Below, in pieces: positions 24,458-33,907 of a stretch of DNA of 64,000 nucleotides. The notes under the pieces are model-generated. The model was given only the letters and a program-made list of their open reading frames with translations. It did no database searches and was not told where the DNA came from. Origin of the DNA: Sciurus carolinensis. Taxonomy: Eukaryota > Chordata > Mammalia > Rodentia > Sciuridae. Position 1 is the first letter of the stretch; each line of letters opens with the position of its first letter. The position numbers and the translations under genes were made by a program. The stretch covers positions 138,902,491 through 138,966,490 of the forward strand of contig NC_062213.1 in NCBI RefSeq assembly GCF_902686445.1. The letters are read 5' to 3'.

Positions 24458-24884
24458 CGGTTTGGGGGCATTTTGCCTCCCAAGGGATCCCATGTTGGAA
24501 GCTTGATTCCCAGTATGGTGATATTAAAAGGTGGTTGGCCTTTAAAAGGTGGAACCTAGTAGAAGGTGATTGGAGTTCATTGGAAGCCCTTGGAAGAGAA
24601 TAAGTAGTTCTTGTGGGGCCTTAGTTCCCATGAGGGTGAGATGCTGTAAAGGAATAAGATTGCTCTCCATCCCTGTTCACTCTGATCTCTTGCACATACT
24701 CCTGTCATTATGATACCATCTACCATGATGTGACACAACCAAGGAGGCCCTCAGCAGAGGACAGATTGGTGAGACTAGCTGATCTTGAACTTTCAGATTT
24801 AAAAACGGTGAGCTAAATAAATCTCTTTTCTTTTGATATTACCCAGCCTCAGGTGCTTCATTATAGCAATGAGTGACTAAGACA
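24458..24884 (+). mobile_element. MaLR (MST-type) LTR
   Basis: The stretch holds the MST-type order: GTTGGAAGCTTGATTCCCAG, ATGGTGATATTAAAAGGTGG, GGTGGAACCTAGTAGAAGG, then GTGAGCTAAATAAATCTCTTTTC with the polyadenylation signal, CCCAGCCTCAGGTGCTTCATTA, and TAGCAATGAGTGACTAAGACA. The first bases are changed (ACGGTTTGGGGGCAT rather than ATGGTTTGGATGT), and the tetranucleotide repeat abuts them. A short internal duplication of a TTAAAAGGTGG-type word occurs near 24527 and 24543. It is a solo LTR. Confidence 0.8.
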
Positions 24885-25177
24885 GATGGGAAAGCAAAAT
24901 ATCACTGCTATTACTGATAAAGCTAATATTGAAAAAGGTTGCATTTATCTGTGGGCAGCTTGGCTTCACCCTGAACAATAGAGTTATACCCATTCATCCC
25001 CCTAACAGTACTAGACTGGGTAAGATCAACCCCAATTAGGCAAAGCCTGCACTGTAGAACCACAACAAAGAGGGGTTGAGAGAGGGAAAGAGGGCAAGAC
25101 AGGTCCAGATTCCGCCACTTACTTGCCCATTTAGATACCTCTTAGGGTGCAGGGGAAGGGATTGAGGGCCAGGTCAG

Positions 25178-25202
25178 GGTGGTTACCCTGGCGGTAACCA
25201 CC
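25178..25202. repeat. perfect 10-bp inverted repeat, 5-nt loop
   Basis: The arms GGTGGTTACC (25178-25187) and GGTAACCACC (25193-25202) are exact reverse complements around CTGGC. The core GTTACC...GGTAAC resembles the X-box bound by RFX proteins, but its spacer is longer than the usual 0 to 3 bases. Confidence 0.7.
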
Positions 25203-25610
25203 GTCCATCCCTCAGGAGGAATCCCCAGAACTGCAGCAGCTCCCCCGCTCCTCTCCTCTCACAGCACAGTCATAGAACACAGCCTCTGGATGTGGGAGCT
25301 GGAGAGGCCAGACCTCTGGGCAGGCTGGGAGGCTCTCTCTGCAGGATAGCTGACGTGCTTTGCACATTTTTCTCTGTTGCAGGTCTATTCAGAAGAAGTA
25401 GTGGAATTACCTACCATCCTCTTAGGAATGGGAAGTACAAAAACAAAGATAATTTTCAGAATCTGTGTCCAAGACTCCAGGATGAATTTCTTTGCTACTT
25501 GTTCTGAGCTGGACTGCTCCTGTCCATAGCACTATTTTGAATGGAGAAGCACCGTATGCACATACACATATTCACACAACAAACAGACTTATCATATAGA
25601 TATAGATATG

Positions 25611-25663
25611 CATGTACAAATCTATAAAACATAATAAATACACATATTATAGATTTGTATATG
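25611..25663. repeat. 17-bp inverted repeat in AT-rich DNA
   Basis: The arms at 25611-25627 and 25647-25663 pair at 16 of 17 positions around a 19-base loop. The inner 12 bases, ACAAATCTATAA against TTATAGATTTGT, are perfect. Confidence 0.75.
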
Positions 25664-26021
25664 AATCTATAAATATATAGTGGAGTTATATTTGGAAAAG
25701 GGAAATAAATAAGAGAAACCAATTTTTGTACTTTTCTCTTATATTTAGGTTTATTATAAAAACAACCATATTTAAGGAAATTTTAAAAGAACACAATTCT
25801 GTTTTGTCAAAATTTTATCATTGAAATATGTTTTGTATTTCTATCATGGATATTCCATAGATGTTAGTATTTTTGCATACACATAAATTTGGTTTTTGTT
25901 TTGCTGCTTGTTCTTTTTAATGATCACTTTTCATGCTACATTAATAATCCTTCTCATTAATTTACTATAATTTATTTAGCTCTTCCTTTCCTACTGGTAT
26001 ATAGGGTGTTTCTAAATTTTG

Positions 26022-26725
26022 TAATAATAGGTACTTCTTTTTTTTATTTATTTTTATTTGTAAACAAATGGGATACATGTTTCTGTTTGTACATGGAGTA
26101 ACAGCATACCATTTGGGTAATCATACATTTACATAGGGTGATGATGTTTGATTCATTCTGTTACTTTTTCCTTCCCCCCCACCCCTCCCACCCCTCTTTT
26201 CCCTTTATATAGTTCCTCCTTCCTCTATTCTTGCCCCCTTCCCACCCCCCAATTATGTGTCATCATCCACTTATCAGTGAGATCATTTGTCTTTTGGATT
26301 TTTGAGATTGGCTTATCTCACTTAGCATGATATTCTCCAATTCCATCCATTTGCCTGCAAATGCCATAATTTTATTATTCTTTATAGCTGAGTAATATTC
26401 CATTGTATATATATATATATACCACAGTTTCTTTATCCATTCATCAATTGAAGGACATCTAGGTTGGTTCCACAATCTGGCTATTGTGAATTGAGCAGCT
26501 ATGAACATTGATGTGGCTGTATCTCTGTAGTATGCTGATTTTAAGTCCTTTGGGTATAGGCCAAGGAGTGGAATAGCTGGGTCAAATGGTGGGTCCATTC
26601 CAAGTTTTCTAAGGAGTCTCCACACTGCTTTCCAGAGTGGCTGCACTAATTTGCAGCCCCACCAGCAATGTATGAGTGTACCTTTCTCCCCACATCCTCT
26701 CCAACACCTAATAATAGGTACTTCT
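26022..26725 (-). mobile_element. 5'-truncated L1 with 17-bp target duplication
   Basis: This is a young L1 on the minus strand lying between identical copies of TAATAATAGGTACTTCT at 26022-26038 and 26709-26725, the hallmark of target-primed reverse transcription. The element body is 26039-26708. Its A-rich tail (T-rich on the plus strand) is at about 26039-26060, its 3'UTR reaches to about 26262, and the rest encodes the C-terminal part of ORF2. That part keeps an open frame with the typical L1 words [28 protein letters not shown] and MEYYSAIKNNK. Everything upstream of that ORF2 part, including ORF1, endonuclease and reverse transcriptase, is missing, so it cannot move by itself. The 3'UTR carries a strong G-rich tract on the sense strand. 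Confidence 0.95.
26171..26194 (-). other. G-quadruplex motif in L1 3'UTR
   Basis: On the minus (sense) strand, G runs of 4, 3, 4 and 7 are separated by single-base loops (26194 down to 26174). G-rich 3'UTRs are a known trait of mammalian L1. Confidence 0.75.
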
Positions 26726-26856
26726 GACTTTAAGATTAGGAGACATGAAAAGCAACTGTAATTTTTAAAGCTGCCCACTTCTATTATTTTTACAAATTTA
26801 CAGATGATAAGTATATCTGAAATCTTAGAGGAATGGAGTTTTGAGCTATATTGCAA
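26263..26856 (-). pseudogene. L1 ORF2 C-terminal remnant with read-through start
   Basis: The frame is 197 codons. Its last roughly 148 codons are the L1 ORF2 C-terminal segment, within the inserted element. Its first roughly 49 codons, including the only initiator ATG, come from flanking DNA beyond the target duplication (26726-26856), so the start is accidental. The retained part covers the C-terminal region after the reverse transcriptase, with a cysteine-rich-domain relic ([15 protein letters not shown]). The frame is uninterrupted from the element's 5' truncation to its stop, which supports recent insertion. A functional protein is not expected. Confidence 0.85.
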
Positions 26857-27539
26857 AGGACATGCAAGGCCTGGTGTCTCTGTGTCTGCACCTGCTTATT
26901 GACACACTAGATCTCTCTGCTGTGGTGTGAGCATGTGAACTTCTCTGTGGCAGTAACCATGTTAGGTAACTTTGCATCTGGAGGGCTTGCACTGTTAATT
27001 ACATAGTAGTCATTCAAGAACTGTTGATGCAGTAGTGGAATTTAAAAAAAAAAAAAAAACGAATGCAGGGAGTAGGATGTGGTGACATACACTGCAGACA
27101 GTCCTTGTTGCTCATTTCCTTTCCCCTCTTGGTGGCTTAGCAGAGAGTTGGCTCTCTGTGTGAAAATCTAGTTGATTTCTGGGGTCCTAGAAAGCAGAGT
27201 TGTTCTCACAGTCCTTGGAATGGAGACACTGATCCTCAATCCACACACTTGTTAGCAAGGTTTCTAAGTCTAGAGTCCTTTTTCTATCTTCCTTAGAGAT
27301 CTTGCTTAGAGAAGCTATTCTTTGGCTTCTTCTATATGAAACCATAAATAAATACTACAGTATGGGGCAAGGCTTATTCTCTCTGGTGTGCTCTTGGGAA
27401 CAAGTCCAACCTGCTGGCCAAAAGCTGGTTTTTCTTCACTGAAAGTTTGGTATAATTGTTATAAAATAACTATGCCAACCTATGCTTTAGAATAACGAGA
27501 TTCAGGGTGAGCTTGCACTTTTCTGCTTATCTACTGCTA
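26726..27539. other. unassigned sequence
   Basis: The segment 26925-27030 resembles a plus-strand L2 tail (ACATAGTAGTCATTCAAGAACTG). A 17-base A run ends at 27059. No gene is seen. Confidence 0.45.
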
Positions 27540-27690
27540 AGTTTTATGTAAATAAATCCTTTTATATCTGTACTATGTAACACAATGGATTCCTTTACAT
27601 AACACAGAGAAATAAAGGCCTAGCAGAGAAATAACTAAGCCACATAGACAGCATTAGACAAGTGTCAGATGCAGAGACATAAAGAGAAAA
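27540..27690 (-). repeat. possible MIR SINE, inverted
   Basis: ATCTGTACTATGTAACACAATG...GAAATAAAGGCCTAGCAGAG...GACAAGTGTCAGATGCAGAG has the reversed MIR order with heavy divergence. Confidence 0.3.
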
Positions 27691-27739
27691 AAGAAAGCAA
27701 CAGAAGTCCAGAAAAATAGCATATATAGATTTCGAAGTC

Positions 27740-29075
27740 AGTGGAGTTCAGGTTACACTGACTGGTATCAAGTTTTAGAGTATGATGTCCATGCAAGGAT
27801 TAATAAACAGGCCAAGGAAGCTGAATTTTAAAAATCCAGAAGCATACCCATATACATATGGTCACCTGTCTACAAAAAAGTTACCATGACATCTCAGTGG
27901 GTGGAAGGGTGGTCTTTTCAGTAAAGGATGCAATTGGATAATAATATGAAAAAAATGTTGATTCAAGATGGAAAGACCTCAATATGAAAAGAAAAATCAG
28001 TGATATTTCTAGAAGAAAACATGGGAGAATCTCATAAATTCAGGATAGGCAATGTTTTCTTAAAGAGGACACAAAAGGTACTAATCAAACAAATGAAAGA
28101 GTGATAAATTGGACTTCAAAAAAACTGAAAACTTTCATTACTAAAAAGGACATTTATTAAAGAGTATAAATGAAAGCCACAAAGAAAAAAAATGGGCACT
28201 ATGAATACTCAACTGGAACTTGCACCCACGATACACTGTAAACTACAAATTCAATTACCAAAGGACAGATAATCCAGTAAAGATGTGAGCAAAAAGATTG
28301 TATAGGCACTTTACAAAAGAGAGTATCAGAAAAGCCAACAGGACTATGAAAAGGTTTCTAAGATATATCTGAAAAATGCAAATCAAAACCACAGTAAGAA
28401 GGCACCACACTATCACAATTGCTGCCGTTAGGTGAACCAACAATACCAGGTGTTGACGAGGATGTGGCAGAACTGGAACACTCATTTTTCATGGTAATAT
28501 AAATTTGTACAATCACTTAGAAAAACTGTTTCTTGATCTCTATTGAAGCTAAATATACTCCTCTTTTATGATTCATTTTTATACTCCAATTTACGATTCC
28601 TAGTTAATTACACAAAGACCTGTGCTGTCAATTTCATAGCAGCAATACTCCCTGACAACAACCTCAAACCAGGGAGCAACCCACAGTCCATCAACAAGTG
28701 AAGGGGTAATTAAATCGCAGTACATTCATATTAGAGGATTAAAATATGCCCTATTGCTACCTGTAACAACGTGGATAAATAATGCAAAAGGCTGAGTGAT
28801 AAAAAAAAAAGCCAGATTCAAGAGAACACATACAATTACATCATTTATATGAAGTTCAAGAACAGGTGAACTAACAGAGTGACAGAAATCAGAATAGTGA
28901 CTGTCCTTGTGTGGAATATGGACTGTGAAAGGGCATGAGGGAGGCTTTGGTGATGCTGGAAATGCCCTGTATCTTGGTGATTACATGGTGCATAAGTAAA
29001 ATTTTATTGATCTCTTACTTAAGATTTTTGCAAGTACTGTATACCTCAACAACATCAAAAACATCATAGGATTTT
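27740..29075 (+). mobile_element. old L1 (L1M-type) 3' region, ORF2 decayed
   Basis: The plus strand follows the L1 ORF2 3' half: GGAAAGACCTCAATATGAAAAG, then TTTCTAGAAGAAAACATGGGAGAAT, GACACAAAAGGTACTAATC, AAATTGGACTTCAAAAAAACTG, ATCTGAAAAATGCAAATCAAAACCACA, GGTGTTGACGAGGATGTGGC and CAACCCACAGTCCATCAACAAG. The 3' part has TACATCATTTATATGAAGTTC and a tail with ATACCTCAACAACATCAAAAA. It is littered with stops and frameshifts, so it is an ancient dead copy and clearly older than the L1 at 26 kb. The 5' end was not resolved and may lie further upstream. Confidence 0.8.
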
Positions 29076-30780
29076 TCTTAATCTCATAAATTCTTACTCA
29101 TACACAATACCAAGGACCAGAATTGCCTGCCATCTCCTTACCCTCATCTGAAGAGATCACTGCAGTCTAAGCAGCTGCCTGGGAGCTCAGGTGAAGTTGC
29201 CTTTGATTCAGGGAAAGCAAAATTGAGGCTGAGCCAAGAACTTGATTGTGCCTGTGGTGAAAGAATAATCCAGACCAGATCATTCCCACTGGCACGACTC
29301 CCAGTAAGTCCAGAGGACAGAGTATTACTGTATCCATAATTTTACTTAAGGTCCTACCTGTATTCAACAATTCTCAGCCTCTCCTCCCTCCATCATGGAA
29401 ACTGTGGAGTTTTCTCACATCTGCCAGGTCATTGCTGCCTCCAACTTCAGCCCCAAGTTCACACATTCAACCAATAGCTCTGCTGATGAATTATTCAATG
29501 AATTTCTTCCACTCAGTCTTTCTCCCATCCTCCATGACAGTGCTAATGTTGTATTCTCTTCTCTTAACATTGTTTAACCATCTGTTAACCCAGCCTTCTG
29601 CCCAAGGGGGTTCGTAGAGAGGAATGATTTGAAGGTTCTGCAGAAGTGCTTTACAGTAGGGGATAGTCCATTAATTGTTGATTTTGTTTGTATTCAGCAT
29701 TCTGCTTCTATCTGTGGTTTTAATTGATGTGAGCATGCCCAGGGGCTCACGCTGGACCCAGCTGTATAAATCAAATAAATAAATAAATAAACAAATGAAT
29801 AAATGAAGTACATCTCCCCTGGAATAAATAGATAACACAGCTTTCTCAATCTTGGCTTTTTTTTTTTTCCCCCAACGGTGCTTGTAAATGTGCCCTGAGG
29901 GTCTATGGAAGGAATGTACCCATAGTTTAAAAGAATAAGGAATGAGCATCCATAGCTTAAGTTGCAATCATAACTATCTACACCCCTTTGTTGTATCATG
30001 GAAGCTACAACGGAGGGATTTACAATATTTCCATTCCATTTACTCCTTTATTTCACATTGATCCATGATTGTCATTGTCTCTGAGAGTTTCTTTTGAATG
30101 TAAAACATAAAGCAAACCAAAACAAACAAGTACAAGGAAACAGGAGATCAGTGGAGTGTTACCATCCACTGGCCACTGAAAAGTCTGAAGAACCAGTTTT
30201 CTGGAGCGAGGCAAAGACTGAAATCTGCGAAGGTGAAATTCAGACTGTCGCACAGGTACAGAGTTAGGGAGCTGAGGTGAGGGTGCTCCACACTACTCAC
30301 TTCTGAACAGGCTAGAAATGTGCTTTTGTGCTTCCTGCCCTCATCTGTGAGCAATATGCCCAGGATAGGGCTATTCCTTGAGCTGTGACCCTGAATGAGA
30401 AGAAAAGTGGGGTCAGTCATAACTGGTCTGGAGCTGAACCCCAGCTGAGCCAGGGCTGATCCTCCAACCTAGAGTGAGAACTAAAGGTTTGTTGTAAGCC
30501 ACTGAGATTTGGTGTTGCACTCTGCTGCAGCATAAGCCACCTGATATAGGGATTGCTGCTTTGGAAATTTCCAGAAATTGTATCATAAAAGTTCAGAATT
30601 AGTAAAGACTTGCTGATGGAGGCGTCTGGTTTCCTGAGTCTCCACCATCCATCTCTTCCTGGGGTTGGCCACACTTCTGACTCCAATACTGGGAGATGAG
30701 CTAAAGTTCAGAGGAAGGTTCTGATTGTTGGAATCATTTCCCCTTAAGCTGATTGCCATATGCTGGGAAGGCAATTTAGT
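29076..30780. other. unassigned stretch
   Basis: No gene is supported. An (AAAT)n tract lies at 29771-29806 and a 12-base T run near 29860. At 30488-30548 the words GTTTGTTGTAAGCCACTGAGAT and CTGCAGCATAAGCCACCTGATATAG look like the 3' end of an MLT1-type LTR. Frames of 90 to 101 codons on the minus strand (29671-29999, 30148-30420) show no domain. Confidence 0.5.
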
Positions 30781-30985
30781 ATAATGTAAAGAATCTGGGC
30801 TTTGAAGTCAGACAGACATGAGTTTCAAACATGGTTCTGCCACTTACGAGCTGTGTGACCTCTGGCTTTGATCCTCAATCTCTTTATCTGATCAGACTGA
30901 AGTAGTACCACACATGTCCTTAGATTAAATGAGATGGTACTATGCCTGGCACTAAGCAGGGGCCCAAGAAATGGTTATTACCCTT
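30781..30985 (+). repeat. MIR SINE, well preserved
   Basis: The plus strand reads GTAAAGAATCTGGGCTTTGAAGTCAGACAGAC, CCACTTACGAGCTGTGTGACCT, CTCAATCTCTTTATCTGATC, ATTAAATGAGATGGTACTATGCC and GGCACTAAGCAGGGGC. These are consecutive parts of MIR, including its tRNA-related head and core. Confidence 0.8.
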
Positions 30986-31944
30986 CAGCCATAGTCCCTC
31001 TTCCATGAGAAAACTCTGTCAAGTATTTGGATACTAGTTTTTCAGCCACGGTTCTTGTGCAATTGATTCTTTGTGAGTTAGTTTACTATCCAGGATGAAT
31101 TTGTTCTGGCTAGATGTGACTCACTGGGTCAGGCAGTAGCTAGCTTTTCAGTTCCTAATGCTGCCACCTAATGTATTCACTAGAACTCTCAGCTTTGCAT
31201 CAACCACAAATTTGATCAGTATGTTGTCCATTTCCGCATCCTAATTATAAATAAATACACTGCAGGTGTTTCATTTGACAGGCTCTTGGGGTCCTTTGGT
31301 GTTGTAAATTCACCCAACACTGAGATGTTCAATTACTATGTAGTTTATTTCTAATAACAGATCTAATCTTCCTCATGAGCTGCCTACCTCCATGTGTTGG
31401 AGGTAAGAATAAAATTTATTTTAAACTTTGTAATGTCTCATTTTTTGGGGGGCTGGTTTTATTCCATCTGAAGGGGATTAATGCTCAGAATTTGGGGTTT
31501 GTTTTCAACCTCTGCTCTTCTTCTGGATGGTACCTGGATAGCTCATGTGTCCTTGTTCAGTTACATTGTGGGTGTGGAGGGGTGGCATTTGACCCTGCTA
31601 ACCTTACTCTGGTGGTTGGGCTGCTTGCCACTTGGTGGTGATTGGGGGGTGGCAATTCCAGTCCTAACCTCTGCTACTGTCCAGGATGAAGTTTATGACA
31701 GATATAATTCAACATTTTCTTGCACAGTTAAGACTCTCAATGAACTCAGTCATCTCCCTTGTTGATATGGACCTTCTCTTCCAGGCTGGTCCCAGGAACC
31801 CTCTAAGGATCAGCTCTGACTTGCAGTGGAGGCCCAATCTGTAGCTCTCGAAACAGAGTCCCTATGGATCTCTTACTCAATCCCCAGCCAGACTGTCAAC
31901 TAAATTCTAGGTCTTATATCAGGAGGATTGAAGAAACTTCCAAT
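30986..31944. other. unassigned stretch with possible CR1/L3-like piece
   Basis: The segment 31190-31260 (CTTTGCATCAACCACAAATTTGATCAGTATG and TTCCGCATCCTAATTATAAATAAA) recalls a deeply conserved amniote repeat related to CR1/L3. The remainder to 31.94 kb is unassigned; frames of 88 and 94 codons on the plus strand (31375-31765) are without known domains. Confidence 0.35.
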
Positions 31945-32165
31945 TAAGAGGGTGGATTCTAGGTCTAACCTTTCCAGGTATGATGACCAAACTTTGTTAC
32001 CTACCAGCTGAGTGACCTCAGACAGTCTACTTAATATAATGGTGTCTCCATTTGCTCATCTGTAAAATGGGCTTAATAGTACCTACATTATAGTAGGATC
32101 CTTGTGAGGATTACATGTGAAGTGCTGAATACACATGAAGTGTATTGGTAAGCATTAGGTACATA
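31945..32165 (+). repeat. MIR SINE
   Basis: ACCAGCTGAGTGACCTCAGACAG, then TCTCCATTTGCTCATCTGTAAAATGGG, ATAGTACCTACATTATAGTAGGATCCTTGTGAGGATTA and GAAGTGCTGAATACACATGA follow the MIR core and tail in order. Confidence 0.8.
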
Positions 32166-32184
32166 CTTGGTAAGTTATTAGCTA

Positions 32185-32325
32185 GTAGGAAACTAGAGAA
32201 TCAGGTGTGGCAAATTACATCACCTCTCTAGGTCTTAGTTTCCCCATATGTAAAGCAAGGATTATAATCACTCATTTATAGGTTTCTTGTGAAAATCAAA
32301 TGACTTATTATGTTAATGAATTAGA
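32185..32325 (+). repeat. MIR SINE, partial
   Basis: ATCACCTCTCTAGGTCTTAGTTTCCCCATATGTAAAG and ATCACTCATTTATAGGTTTCTTGTGAAAATCAAATGA match the MIR core. It lies directly behind another MIR in the same orientation. Confidence 0.6.
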
Positions 32326-33107
32326 CTACTACTTGGAACAAAATGAGTCCTTCTCAAGGTTGTTATTTGTTGTCTCTGGGCCACAGGGGGCCTGGAACAG
32401 ACAAGGGTGCCAATTCACATTCATATGCTGCCTACCTGGGCTGTGGCTGGGACAGGCCTTGCTTGTGGACAACGGCCCCTGCTCGGGCTGCCTTCAGTGC
32501 TTCCCTCCACCTGCTGTCACATCGTCCCCTCCTAGAGGTAAGATTGTGGCCACACTTTTCCCACAAACACCTTTCATTCTTTGCCTCCTGTTTTCCTTTT
32601 TGCTTTAACCTGATGGGGCAAACTCTTCCCTCTTTCTGAAGGGTACCTCCTTTAAAACTGTTATCCAAGGGTTCATGTCTAATGCAGTTTGTTTGTTCAT
32701 GGAAACTTAATAACATTAAATTCCTTTATCTAGTCACATAAATTTGATTTCAAATCTATTTTCAGTCTGTCAACTCAAAACAGAAGTCAACTTTGAAATG
32801 ATGCAGAATAATGATCCTCAAGTGGATAAATATCATTAATTCAATGAGAGAAATTCACAAGACTGCAGAATATATGGGAGCTAAAAATATACATGAAAAT
32901 ATTTTTAAGCCTATTCCTATAAAATGACAATGATGTCATGTAAGAATCCCTTTTGAGAACTTGTTTCTACCTGATGAGTCTCTGTTTGTGGAATGTGTCT
33001 AGAGCGGATGACCATGGAAAGGATGGTGTTTTATAATCAAAAAACATGAAGGGGTCAGGATTAATCACCTACTTTTGAGACCAAAGGGGAAAAAAAGCAT
33101 GAAAAAT
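32326..33107. other. unassigned sequence
   Basis: The part 32340-32640 is GC-richer and holds overlapping plus and minus frames of about 95-100 codons, with no recognisable product. No repeat family could be named. Confidence 0.45.
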
Positions 33108-33385
33108 ATTAAGTGAGCACCTACTTGGTGTTAGGCAATATACTAGGGATTTACATATATTCAGACGCTCAGTATCATTCACTGAGCCTCTTAGCTGGTT
33201 TATAAGATACTGGGAATGTCATGGTGAAAGGCATGTTCTTCTGATGTTAGATATCAGAAGATGGTGGCTATTACTTTCTTTATTTATAGAATGAAGGAAT
33301 GAAAGTACCAGAGAAGTTAAGCAACTTAATTGCAGGGAGTCAGCAAGCAGTAGGTAGAGGGATCTCATTCCAAGGTTCATGTTAA
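33108..33385 (-). repeat. MIR SINE, inverted, interrupted
   Basis: GAGCACCTACTTGGTGTTAGGC and TAGGGATTTACATATATTCAG start a reversed MIR. After a break it resumes with TTATTTATAGAATGAAGGAA, AGAAGTTAAGCAACTTAATTGC and GTCAGCAAGCAGTAGGTAGAG. Confidence 0.4.
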
Positions 33386-33746
33386 TTCCATGTGGTGGGA
33401 CAGTCAGTTTGATTACTCAAGCAGATTGTTAGAGAAAAAAGAATAAAAAGAAAACTGAAATCTCAGGAAAAAAATATGCTGGTGTGTTAATGTAGGCATT
33501 TGTTTTTTTTTTTTCTGGAAAGGGAACTTATAGCTTTCATCAGATTCTCAGGAAATCTCTGCCAATGAAGAGCTGTTTTTTCCCAGAGTGCCTGTGGATA
33601 ACTTCATCTTAGCTTTACCATTGCTCTAAATACTCATTTTCTCAGGTCCCCTAAGAGTAGAATTCTAAGCAGACCAAGTTGATGAGCAGCAATGGAGAAA
33701 ACCAAAGTCAGGGAGAAAGTGGCTGTAGGAACTAAGGCTCAAATAA

Positions 33747-33907
33747 AATACTAAGTCTTGGGGCTGGGGTTGTAGCTCAGCAGTAGAGCGCTTGCCTAGC
33801 ATGTGTGAGACTCTGGGTTCAATCCTCAGCACCACGTGAAGATAAATAAAATACAGGTATTATGTCCAATTACAACTAAAATAAATATTAAAAAAATGCT
33901 AAGTCTT
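33747..33907 (+). mobile_element. ID SINE with 13-bp target duplication
   Basis: The body is 33760-33894. It begins GGGCTGGGGTTGTAGCTCAG and holds a polymerase III A box (TAGCTCAGCAG) and B box (GGTTCAATCC) inherited from a tRNA-Ala-like ancestor. The core ends in AGCACCACGTGAAG, followed by an A-rich tail with AATAAAATA and AAATATTAAAAAAA words. It is flanked by AATACTAAGTCTT (33747-33759) and AATGCTAAGTCTT (33895-33907), a 13-bp target duplication with one mismatch. ID elements are very abundant in squirrels. Confidence 0.95.

Larger units (their letters stand above)
24885..26021. other. unassigned stretch with hairpin-forming words
   Basis: No gene is supported. The part 25080-25420 is comparatively GC-rich and holds a perfect inverted repeat at 25178-25202. 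A polypyrimidine-CAG sequence resembling a 3' splice site ends at 25382, but no exon can be confirmed behind it. The part 25600-25690 is AT-rich with a 17-bp inverted repeat. Confidence 0.45.

Noticed and set aside
27740..29075. Possible retained functional L1
   Set aside because: Multiple stops and frameshifts; only a decayed ORF2 3' region is present.
33760..33835. Possible tRNA gene (A and B boxes present)
   Set aside because: It is the tRNA-derived head of an ID SINE with an A-rich tail and target duplication; it lacks a tRNA cloverleaf end.
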